A stretch of DNA of 64,000 nucleotides, from NCBI GenBank assembly GCA_019828595.1, contig JAHQRK010000051.1, positions 1-64,000 on the forward strand. Reading direction: 5' to 3'. This document shows positions 1-10,984 of the stretch, piece after piece. Both the position numbers and the translations under genes were made by a program. The notes beneath the pieces are model-generated. The model saw only the letters and a list, made by a program, of their open reading frames with translations, ran no database searches and was not told the DNA's origin. Position 1 is the first letter of the stretch, and the number at the start of each line of letters is the position of its first letter. This DNA is from Aphanomyces cochlioides (Eukaryota; Oomycota; Saprolegniomycetes; Saprolegniales; Verrucalvaceae).

Positions 1-3000
1 AGGTTGCAAGTAGAACAAGCGCGAGTTGACAGGCAGCATGTTGAACAACAGTCGAAACCAAACGTCGCCATGGAGGGAAGCGGCCAACGGCATGTTTTGC
101 GGATGAGTCGCACGTAGGTCGCAATATCTTGTTGCTCGACGCGGGACGATGTCGCCACTGGGTGCGGTTTTCCATCCGAAGGGGCGTGATGCGCCAAACG
201 TGATACGAGTCGCTTGGGCCAACGCTCGAAGGATAGCAATTGATCTTTGAAAAGTGCCTTGAAAGGGTGACTGTTGTATCGATATCGGTCAAAGCAGTTC
301 CAGTTCGAACGCCAGACGTGCGGAGGACTTGGTCGAATATCTTGGTGAGGTGGCTATAAACTTGACCAGCACGTTCGGGTGCTGCAAATCCCATCGCGCC
401 GTTCGCTTGTAACGTCACTTGTGCCGCACGGTTGTTGGATGACAGTCGATCAATAAACGCAGCTCTTGTAGGCCATGTCCCTTGCCGTGTCAAGAAGTCT
501 TTGAGGCAGTGGAAACCGTTTTGAGACGCATGTCTACACCATCGACGACACAGAGCAGTCTTCACGACATTTGATGTAGCACCCGCAGGACCAACTTGCA
601 GAGCGGGTAGGGATGTCAGCCACACGGGGAGGTTCAAAAGTTCTTCGAGGCTTGGTGGCGAAGCGGTTCGCTTGGCCATAGGTGTGGCGGCCCATTGATG
701 CCAAATGTCGTGCCAAAGAGGATGCAGCTCCCACAAAAACAACCACTTGGAGCTGTGGTTGGGGAAGTACGTGAGAAAGTCGAACGGGTGGGTGTCGCGA
801 TACAGCTTGTTCATGACACGGGAAAATTGTCTCTTGACAAGCAACTTCCATGGGGCAAATGTGTTGGGTGAATTGGGCTGCATCAAGAGTTGGAGCCGCA
901 GCAGTCGCTGAGTCCGAAGCTTCGAAGCCACATGCGGAATACCGAGGCCGAGTTTTTGATCGAACTGCCACTTGCGGCAAATAGTTGAGCGATGATGGTC
1001 GGTGATTTGCGTCTTCCGACCAAGGATGTACTTGTTGACCATTCTTTGCCAAACGGCAACCATCGTTGGAGGCACATACACTGCAGCCGTGACATGCCAT
1101 AACAACGACAACAACATGGTCGATACGATGAGTTTGCGGCCTTGGATGGTTCGCGCACGACTTCCCCACGTTTGAAACGCAGCCAGAAACTTGTCGTTCA
1201 GTTGCTGGACTTGAAAATCGCGCGGCAGTCGGTGGCCAAAGAGAATACCAAGGTATTTCACTGGCTTCTCGCTCGGCAAGACGTTCAAGAGGCCACCATC
1301 GTCGATGTCTTCGATATCGAGATTGTTGTTGAGCGCCAAAGTCATGCACTTGGCAACGTTGAGACGAGCTCCAGACACAGAGCAAAAGTCTTCGACAATT
1401 GCCATTTGCTCGACCGCCGCTTGGAGGGATGACGAGAGTAGAGTCGTGTCGTCGGCAAAGTAGATGCTCGTCAGTGAGTCTCCATTTGGAAGGGGAATAC
1501 CAAAATCAGGAGATCCGCGTAGCATTTCGCCGAGTGGCTCGAGGTAAAGTACGAAGAGCATGCACGATAGGGGGCAACCTTGCTTGACTCCGCGGGTAGG
1601 CCGTATGGTAGGGCCAAGACCGTCGTTGAAAATGATCTGGACCAGAGGCGTATTGTAAAGCAACTGAACCCAAGACACAAATGTGGGACCGATGTTCATC
1701 TCCTTGAGTACGTCGAAGAGAAAGCCTTGGTCAACCATATCGTATGCCTTGGAAAAGTCGAGAAACGTCGCGTAGTAGTCGTGGTCTTCATTGGTACAGA
1801 AAGTCTGCAATGCTTGTACCAGCATCACGTGGTCGTGCAAGCGACGGCCAGGGACAAAACCAGCTTGGCTTGGGTGAGCGAGGTATGGGCAACTTGTGCA
1901 AGACGGTAGGCCAGCGCCCGCGATAGAATCTTGACTTCAACCGACATGAGAGTAATCGGCCGATAGTTGCCAGGGTCGCCTCTGTCTCCAGCCTTGAACA
2001 AGAGCGCCACTGCACTTCGGCGTTGTTGGAGCAGGAGGTGACCGTGATGGGTGAGTTGGTAGTTGAACACCTTGAGCAGGATTTGGGCGAATACGTCCGG
2101 GGAGACTTGAAAGAAAGCTGCAGGCCAGCCGTCTGAACCAGGAGACTTGTTCGGGTTCATAGACTTGAGCGCGCCGCACAGGTCTTCCGCCGTGAGAGGA
2201 CTTTCCAGAGCGTCGCGCTGTTCTTGAGTGAGACGTCGAGTAATGGCTCGAATGATAGCTCGGCGACGGGCCCGATTCAACGGTGGTTGGTCTCTTGGAG
2301 TGACCATGATGTTTTTCCAATGAGACGTAAAACCAGCCTTGACTTCAGACGGGTCAGTCGACGTTACACCGTTGATTGTCACGGACGAGAGCGGCACTTT
2401 GATCCCCTTGGGTCGACGAAAAAAGTGACTGGTACCTCGCTCGTTGACGTTGGCGTGAAAGTCGAATTGCTGATCCAGGTTGAACTGTCGGTACTCGCTG
2501 CGGGCAGTGTCAAGGGCTTGACGGGCGGTATTAACAATGGATGTCTCAACGAGTCCCATGTCGAATGCTCGGCGGGAAGTAAGCCACTTCATCTTGAGGC
2601 TGTTGAGTGTGTACTTCATCGAGTCAATGTACTGGCGATGACTGACTTGGAGACGCTTCTTCATTCTCTTCAACCAGCCGTACCACTTTGCGCCAAAGTT
2701 TTGAGTGTCGTCTGCGCGCATCTCGTCCAAAAGTTGATTGGCTTCGGCCTTGATCGCTGCGACTACTTGAGGGTTCTTTAAGAGCTCACGGGGGAGGCGC
2801 CAGTAACTTCGGTCGGGAGCTCGCTGCTCGCAGGAGAGGACCACTTTGTGTTCCATGTGGTCGCCTGCAAAGCTGCTTGGGGAATAGCTTGAACGTGCGT
2901 ACGTTTGAGCGACGATATCTTGGTCCACAAACAGGTAGTCGAGGCGGTTGCTTCGACCAGGGCCGCTGTAAACGCGCTCGTTGGGGTGGTGCATCCTCCA

Positions 3001-3648
3001 CGCATCGATAACACCAAGTGCTGAAAGCCAGGCAATGCATTCCGCCTTACCAGCGTTGTGGTCTTGGCGAGGTCGAGTCGCGTCCAGATGCTCCTCCAGG
3101 GGTAAGTTGAAATCGCCTCCGACAAAGTGAATGCTGTCGTCTTCAAAGTCGCGAGGCAGATCGTCGAAAAACGGTGCTCGAGAGTGAGCGATAACCGGGG
3201 CATAGACGTTGTGAAAGTACACAGGAACGCCGTCCCACTGAGTTCGAACAACCATGTATCTTCCAGGTCGGTCATGGGTGGTCAAGTGTTGCAGGTCGAG
3301 GAATCCAGGCATGGATCCATGGAAATACGATGCCACACCGCAGCGCCGATTGTTGAGTGAGTCGACGCGATCAGTGCGGAGATCGTTGGTGAAGAGCTTG
3401 TATTTGCCAACGCCTACTTCGTTGTTGAGGTGGAGTTGGAAGGTTTCGAGATGTTTGATGTTATTGATTTTGGTTTCTTGAAAGAAAACGGCTTGGGTCG
3501 GAATTTGGAGTCGCCGCGCCACAAGATGTCCGTTGTCTTTCAGCCCATTGAGGTTGGCAGTGGTCAGTTCGAGTATGGGGAACTTGGTGAAGAGACCGGC
3601 CGCGACCACCTTAGCCACGGAACGCGACAGACGTTGCGTTCGCAACAT
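1..3648 (-). pseudogene. Element A ORF2 (endonuclease-reverse transcriptase), A0 copy, frameshifted and partial
   Basis: The reading frame starts at 3648 (MLRTQRL). It holds the AP-endonuclease domain and the first part of the reverse transcriptase. It leaves frame near 1887-1889, where a G run has three bases instead of the four seen in other copies. Further one-base changes against A1 lie near 605-612 (two, compensating), 271 and 74-80. The C-terminal ~170 residues are outside the window. The protein is described in full under the intact copy at 36589-40743. Either this is a decayed copy or the changes are homopolymer errors at a poorly covered sequence edge. Confidence 0.85.
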
Positions 3649-6647
3649 CTCCCAGCATGAGTGTCTGAGTGTCGGGTTGGAACATCACTTGGTTGTCGAA
3701 GGTGGGGTCCAGGGAGCCAGCCTCATGGAATTCCAGGATCGTGGTCAAGACGTATCGCGACTTCTCGTCTTCGCCGGCATACAACGTTTCCATGATATTC
3801 CAAATCAAGAGGCCGAAGCTCGTGTCAAGCAATATGGCAGATAGCGATACGCCCGACAAACAGCGGGAGCCCAAATGAGAAGCCAGTGCAGTGACCGGGT
3901 ACTTGGTAGAGGCCACGATCGCAGCATCACTGTTGTAGTACGTTGGAGCATGAATGGCCAAGAGAACTTCTGCCACAGCCAACACTTCTTCCAGGTCGCC
4001 GCGGTGGAGGGAAATCTCGTCGCCGTCAATGGTAGTATCGATGAAGTCGATGTTCTTGAATAGCTCGATGTTGCTGAAGATGGCTTGAACGTGCTCGCGG
4101 GTCATACGCACACCCCACGTCAATGAGTACAGCTGGGAGAACGGTTTGTCTCCACCCCAAGTCGCTCGAAGCCACCGATGGAGGAGGCGTTGTCTCACAA
4201 AGTACTCAAAGCATGCACGGTCTTCATCAAAAAGTCGGTGCAGTTGCAAGCCAAATTCAATCGGGGAACGCTCGAGATGGCTACACAGCATGTCGACGCG
4301 GCCGTCGTTGATGAGTTGGGCAAGGTTGAACGAGCTGTTGGTCACTGCATCTTCGACTTGGGTTGAGAGATGCAATGGAACTTTGGCTGTCTTGGTGTCG
4401 AGGTCTTGTAGTTCGGCGAGAATTTCGTCAAGAGACATTTCTATGCGCTTGGGAACGCCATCTTGGATCTTGGTGCCGCCGACAAATTGACCGGACGTAG
4501 GGAGGTGGGGAGGGTCATCCGAGACGTCCAGCTTGGGTACAATCGTTGAGATCTTGTAATCGCCAAACTGAGCAACGTGTTCCTCGGGGTTGACACACAC
4601 ACGTTCGTCGAGGGCTTCAAACATGTTGGGCGAAATCCAAGAGCGGCCATGCTCGGGGGAATCCACTTGCTGTTGCGTCTTCTTGCGCTTGCCTCTCGAC
4701 GCCTTGACGCCAGTCCACTGCGGAGGGTTGGCTTGCGCAGTTTTCGACGTTTTGGCGCCTTGGGAGTCGAAGAAGGCGGGTTGGTTGGGCTGGGAGCTGG
4801 CTTGTTCAATCCATATTGGCGGGACGTTGCATCAAGGTCCAAACGAACCAAGTTCTTGTCACGAAAATACCACCCTTGACCGTACACGCGGAGACAACGG
4901 CCCTTGAAAAGAATTTCTTCGACGAGACGGCCGTCGCGCTGTATGGTCGTTGGTACGGAGGTTCCTTCAAAGTAAAGGCGGTACCGAGAGCTCGCCATAC
5001 CGCTTGAAGAGGAAACGTTGGGGTAGGAGCCCCACAGGAAGCGTGGCTCCAACTTGGTCATGACGTCGAAGATCAGGCGCTCTTCGTCTTGATCTTGAAG
5101 GCCTTGAGGGATGTCCATGAAAAATCCGCCGAGGACGTGCGGAACGTTCATCGTGAAGTGTTGGGACGAGCCATCTCGAGCGACTTGAATCTTAAACGCG
5201 ATGCCTCGCAGCTTCGTCATCGCTTCGTGAGAGGCAACACCCACTTGAGCATGCGGTTCGGGATGTCCTTCTCGCATCTCACAATGTCAGCAATCGCAGT
5301 GTCGAGGCCGAGGGCTTGGTTGTCGAAAAGGATCGATGCCATGGCAGCTGAAACATCGATGGTCTTCGTGTGTGCACCCGTGGGCATCTGCAACCAGCCG
5401 ACGATGCCGCGCGCCGAGTGCTTCTGGATCGGGAGGGTGTCTTCAAACGTGAGGGTTCCAGCAGCACGCTTGCGAAGGAGGGGTTCGAGTTCCTCCATCG
5501 TGGGCTGGTAAGGAGCAACGTCCTTGGTCTTGATGGCCTTGGCAGACTGAGACCGCTGTTGCGCTTGGAAGGCCCATACGTCGTTGGGGGCCTGGCGGTT
5601 GTTGGGTTGGCCACGGCCAGGTGTCTGGGCTCCGCCAGATTGAGAATGTTTTCCAAATGCGATCCGGGTGAAGCCTGAGACGATGGCTGGCGGACTGAGT
5701 GAGAGTCCGAGTCGTGCGTCAGACCAACACTCAAGCGTGCGTCAGAGGCTTGGTCTTGTCCGGACCCTGTCCCATGGTGGACAGAGTCACACGTTTGACC
5801 TTCACTCGCGTTGGACTTCGAGAAGCTTCCATGGGTGACTTGGTCTTGAGTATTCCATGACCAACACTGGCCACAGGGTTGTTCGCGATTGTTCCAGATC
5901 TTGCCCGATGATTCTTCGAGAAGAGACCATCACTCATGGAGCGACTAGTCTCGATGGGATCTTGACCTGTCGCCAGAGTGGACTTGTCGCTCGGGGGATT
6001 CTTCGAGAAGGGACCTTCACTCAGGGATGGACTGTTCTCGAATCTTCCTTGACATGTCGTCATGTTGACGTCGGTGCTTGAGCGAGTCTTCGAGAAGCCA
6101 CTATCACTCGTCGAGAGAACATTCTCGAAAGGAACAGAACCCAACGGAGTCTTGCCAGGCAAGCCACCATCACTCACGATGGACGTGGTTGATGGAGATT
6201 CTTCGGGCAAGGTCGTTGACGTCATGAGCACATCTTCCGAGGTTGGAACGCCGTCTTGCCAGGCTTCGTCGCAAGTGTCAGAGGTCGTTGGATCATTCGC
6301 GGGATCGCAAGCCTTCGTCGAGCGAGTCACAGGCAAGGGTTCAAAACGGCGCGGTTTCGAAGGGGTTGCACGTTGACGTGGAAACGGAACGCGCGTTGGA
6401 GTAGGGAGCGGATTCGTAGACGCGTCATGATGCGAAGCGTTGGAAGCATCGTCGACGTCCTCTTCCAACGACGACGCCATGTCGGTATCGCTTGGGATGG
6501 GTCAGCAACGACGATGACGTCCATATCGCTGGGGCTGGACGCCGAGGGAGAGAACGCGGAGGAGCAAGATGGGGCACGAGGGTTGGTCGAGCGGGTAGCA
6601 ACCATATTGTCAGATAGCGTAGAGTGGTACTGCGGGGTAGCTGGCAA
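3611..6647 (-). pseudogene. Element A ORF1, A0 copy, multiply frameshifted
   Basis: This is the same protein as the intact ORF1 at 10947-13988. It is broken by single-base losses near 4745 (C), 5240-5242 (C run), 5645-5646 (A run), 5855-5856 (C run) and 6494-6496 (G run). The C-terminal 351 residues (3611-4666) remain open. All five lesions shorten short homopolymer runs, a pattern more typical of long-read consensus error than of random decay. The start at 6647 lies about 11 bases inside the element's 5' end. Confidence 0.85.
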
Positions 6648-6658
6648 ATTGGAAACTG

Positions 6659-6672
6659 GGTCGTATAGCTCA
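6659..6672 (+). repeat. tRNA-Ile 5' remnant (target-site duplication) between A0 and A1
   Basis: GGTCGTATAGCTCA, tRNA positions 1-14, ends exactly where the A1 3' end begins. It lacks the rest of the tRNA. It is the left duplication of the A1 insertion and, at the same time, the right duplication of A0. Confidence 0.92.
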
Positions 6673-6829
6673 CTGCAATGGGGAGGTATATTAATAGACT
6701 TTCAATATCTACTAATACTAATATTGCCTACTAACGGCTCATCCCACTTCCAAATGCTTCAGCAGATTTTCTACTTTGGGCTTTGGAGTACAGCGATTTT
6801 TGACTTGTTGAATAAATACTTGGGGCTTG

Positions 6830-9800
6830 TTAATTTGGGGCTGAAGGTTGGAGCGCGAGCAAAGTCGGGTACTTGGCTACCAGTGGGCGATAGACAGGTT
6901 GTCTATGCAAAGTATTGATTGCTGAAATTGCTTCCACTCGTTGAGGGCTGTCAACTTCTTGGAGGCGAAGCCATCTGCGGATCGATGCATGCCATCGGAT
7001 GAAGCTGACTTCTTGCCAAATTTCTGGCGGAGGCGGCTTCTTCGATTCGAACTTGGCGGCGTTGTGCGTTGTCCAAATATAGTGAAGGTTGGAAGCACAC
7101 AGAAGAGCCCAGAGCACAAACAGTATGTCTTGAAGCTGGCTACCGCGTTCGTTGACTTGAAAGCGGTCGATGTTGGTGATGGCAGTCCAATCGAAATTGA
7201 CACCGAAGCATCGCCAAGCGGTCGCGTGAAAACGCCAAAGGGGATACACGCGAGAGCAGGTGTGGAAGGCGTGGTGTTGGTTCTCCGGTGCGTCGCAATT
7301 GGTATAGACACAGCAAATTACGTCTGGCTGCTGAGGTTGCAAGTAGAACAAGCGCGAGTTGACAGGCAGCATGTTGAACAACAGTCGAAACCAAACGTCG
7401 CCATGGAGGGGAGGCGGCCAACGGCATGTTTTGCGGATGAGTCGCACGTAGGTCGCAATATCTTGTTGCTCGACGCGGGACGATGTCGCCACTGGGTGCG
7501 GTTTTCCATCCGAAGGGGCGTGATGCGCCAAACGTGATACGAGTCGCTTGGGCCAACGCTCGAAGGATAGCAATTGATCTTTGAAAAGTGCCTTGAAAGG
7601 GTGACTTGTTGTATCGATATCGGTCAAAGCAGTTCCAGTTCGAACGCCAGACGTGCGGAGGACTTGGTCGAATATCTTGGTGAGGTGGCTATAAACTTGA
7701 CCAGCACGTTCGGGTGCTGCAAATCCCATCGCGCCGTTCGCTTGTAACGTCACTTGTGCCGCACGGTTGTTGGATGACAGTCGATCAATAAACGCAGCTC
7801 TTGTAGGCCATGTCCCTTGCCGTGTCAAGAAGTCTTTGAGGCAGTGGAAACCGTTTTGAGACGCATGTCTACACCATCGACGACACAGAGCAGTCTTCAC
7901 GACATTTGATGTAGCACCCGCAGGACCAACTTGCAGAGCGGGGTAGGATGTCAGCCACACGGGGAGGTTCAAAAGTTCTTCGAGGCTTGGTGGCGAAGCG
8001 GTTCGCTTGGCCATAGGTGTGGCGGCCCATTGATGCCAAATGTCGTGCCAAAGAGGATGCAGCTCCCACAAAAACAACCACTTGGAGCTGTGGTTGGGGA
8101 AGTACGTGAGAAAGTCGAACGGGTGGGTGTCGCGATACAGCTTGTTCATGACACGGGAAAATTGTCTCTTGACAAGCAACTTCCATGGGGCAAATGTGTT
8201 GGGTGAATTGGGCTGCATCAAGAGTTGGAGCCGCAGCAGTCGCTGAGTCCGAAGCTTCGAAGCCACATGCGGAATACCGAGGCCGAGTTTTTGATCGAAC
8301 TGCCACTTGCGGCAAATAGTTGAGCGATGATGGTCGGTGATTTGCGTCTTCCGACCAAGGATGTACTTGTTGACCATTCTTTGCCAAACGGCAACCATCG
8401 TTGGAGGCACATACACTGCAGCCGTGACATGCCATAACAACGACAACAACATGGTCGATACGATGAGTTTGCGGCCTTGGATGGTTCGCGCACGACTTCC
8501 CCACGTTTGAAACGCAGCCAGAAACTTGTCGTTCAGTTGCTGGACTTGAAAATCGCGCGGCAGTCGGTGGCCAAAGAGAATACCAAGGTATTTCACTGGC
8601 TTCTCGCTCGGCAAGACGTTCAAGAGGCCACCATCGTCGATGTCTTCGATATCGAGATTGTTGTTGAGCGCCAAAGTCATGCACTTGGCAACGTTGAGAC
8701 GAGCTCCAGACACAGAGCAAAAGTCTTCGACAATTGCCATTTGCTCGACCGCCGCTTGGAGGGATGACGAGAGTAGAGTCGTGTCGTCGGCAAAGTAGAT
8801 GCTCGTCAGTGAGTCTCCATTTGGAAGGGGAATACCAAAATCAGGAGATCCGCGTAGCATTTCGCCGAGTGGCTCGAGGTAAAGTACGAAGAGCATGCAC
8901 GATAGGGGGCAACCTTGCTTGACTCCGCGGGTAGGCCGTATGGTAGGGCCAAGACCGTCGTTGAAAATGATCTGGACCAGAGGCGTATTGTAAAAGCAAC
9001 TGAACCCAAGACACAAATGTGGGACCGATGTTCATCTCCTTGAGTACGTCGAAGAGAAAGCCTTGGTCAACCATATCGTATGCCTTGGAAAAGTCGAGAA
9101 ACGTCGCGTAGTAGTCGTGGTCTTCATTGGTACAGAAAGTCTGCAATGCTTGTACCAGCATCACGTGGTCGTGCAAGCGACGGCCAGGGACAAAACCAGC
9201 TTGGCTTGGGTGAGCGAGGTATGGGGCAACTTGTGCAAGACGGTAGGCCAGCGCCCGCGATAGAATCTTGACTTCAACCGACATGAGAGTAATCGGCCGA
9301 TAGTTGCCAGGGTCGCCTCTGTCTCCAGCCTTGAACAAGAGCGCCACTGCACTTCGGCGTTGTTGGAGCAGGAGGTGACCGTGATGGGTGAGTTGGTAGT
9401 TGAACACCTTGAGCAGGATTTGGGCGAATACGTCCGGGGAGACTTGAAAGAAAGCTGCAGGCCAGCCGTCTGAACCAGGAGACTTGTTCGGGTTCATAGA
9501 CTTGAGCGCGCCGCACAGGTCTTCCGCCGTGAGAGGACTTTCCAGAGCGTCGCGCTGTTCTTGAGTGAGACGTCGAGTAATGGCTCGAATGATAGCTCGG
9601 CGACGGGCCCGATTCAACGGTGGTTGGTCTCTTGGAGTGACCATGATGTTTTTCCAATGAGACGTAAAACCAGCCTTGACTTCAGACGGGTCAGTCGACG
9701 TTACACCGTTGATTGTCACGGACGAGAGCGGCACTTTGATCCCCTTGGGTCGACGAAAAAAGTGACTGGTACCTCGCTCGTTGACGTTGGCGTGAAAGTC

Positions 9801-10984
9801 GAATTGCTGATCCAGGTTGAACTGTCGGTACTCGCTGCGGGCAGTGTCAAGGGCTTGACGGGCGGTATTAACAATGGATGTCTCAACGAGTCCCATGTCG
9901 AATGCTCGGCGGGAAGTAAGCCACTTCATCTTGAGGCTGTTGAGTGTGTACTTCATCGAGTCAATGTACTGGCGATGACTGACTTGGAGACGCTTCTTCA
10001 TTCTCTTCAACCAGCCGTACCACTTTGCGCCAAAGTTTTGAGTGTCGTCTGCGCGCATCTCGTCCAAAAGTTGATTGGCTTCGGCCTTGATCGCTGCGAC
10101 TACTTGAGGGTTCTTTAAGAGCTCACGGGGAGGCGCCAGTAACTTCGGTCGGGAGCTCGCTGCTCGCAGGAGAGGACCACTTTGTGTTCCATGTGGTCGC
10201 CTGCAAAGCTGCTTGGGGAATAGCTTGAACGTGCGTACGTTTGAGCGACGATATCTTGGTCCACAAACAGGTAGTCGAGGCGGTTGCTTCGACCAGGGCC
10301 GCTGTAAACGCGCTCGTTGGGGTGGTGCATCCTCCACGCATCGATAACACCAAGTGCTGAAAGCCAGGCAATGCATTCCGCCTTACCAGCGTTGTGGTCT
10401 TGGCGAGGTCGAGTCGCGTCCAGATGCTCTTCCAGGGGTAAGTTGAAATCGCCTCCGACAAAGTGAATGCTGTCGTCTTCAAAGTCGCGAGGCAGATCGT
10501 CGAAAAACGGTGCTCGAGAGTGAGCGATAACCGGGGCATAGACGTTGTGAAAGTACACAGGAACGCCGTCCCACTGAGTTCGAACAACCATGTATCTTCC
10601 AGGTCGGTCATGGGTGGTCAAGTGTTGCAGGTCGAGGAATCCAGGCATGGATCCATGGAAATACGATGCCACACCGCAGCGCCGATTGTTGAGTGAGTCG
10701 ACGCGATCAGTGCGGAGATCGTTGGTGAAGAGCTTGTATTTGCCAACGCCTACTTCGTTGTTGAGGTGGAGTTGGAAGGTTTCGAGATGTTTGATGTTAT
10801 TGATTTTGGTTTCTTGAAAGAAAACGGCTTGGGTCGGAATTTGGAGTCGCCGCGCCACAAGATGTCCGTTGTCTTTCAGCCCATTGAGGTTGGCAGTGGT
10901 CAGTTCGAGTATGGGGAACTTGGTGAAGAGACCGGCCGCGACCACCTTAGCCACGGAACGCGACAGACGTTGCGTTCGCAACAT
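6830..10984 (-). pseudogene. Element A ORF2, A1 copy, two compensating-sign frameshifts
   Basis: The copy is full length (4155 nt), with start MLRTQRL at 10984 and stop at 6830. Two one-base indels break it. A G run at 10127-10130 has four bases where others have five, right after the endonuclease domain. An A run at 8992-8995 has four bases where others have three, inside the reverse transcriptase between the FSKAYD and GVKQG motifs. The three pieces 10115-10984, ~9000-10120 and 6830-9016 together cover the whole protein. The two changes cancel in length. Both lie in homopolymers, so sequencing error is possible. Confidence 0.9.

Larger units (their letters stand above)
1..6658 (-). mobile_element. 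Element A copy A0, non-LTR retrotransposon, 3' part outside window
   Basis: This minus-strand LINE copy has a complete 5' end at about 6658. The left edge of the window cuts it inside ORF2, near residue 1216. Its 5' terminus matches that of A1, so both are full-length at that side. It is followed directly by a 14-bp tRNA remnant and the 3' end of A1, with no intact tRNA between, so A0 and A1 form a head-to-tail pair. Compared with the other copies it has about nine one-base differences in run length, which break both ORFs. Confidence 0.9.

Noticed and set aside
534..1385. Recurring 283-codon minus-strand open frame (also near 7869, 17990, 26177, 31903, 37628, 49029 and 60691)
   Set aside because: It lies inside the ORF2 reading frame of element A in another phase and has no domain pattern. 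It repeats only because ORF2 repeats.
2224..2781. Plus-strand frames of 185, 198 and 154 codons inside A and B
   Set aside because: They are antisense to ORF2, have no recognisable domain, and follow the repeat copies.
6830..9016. Group II intron or retron reverse transcriptase
   Set aside because: The coupling to an AP endonuclease, the GVKQGCPLS/FADD motif set, the overlapping ORF1 and the 5' truncations identify a LINE. There is no maturase domain or intron RNA.
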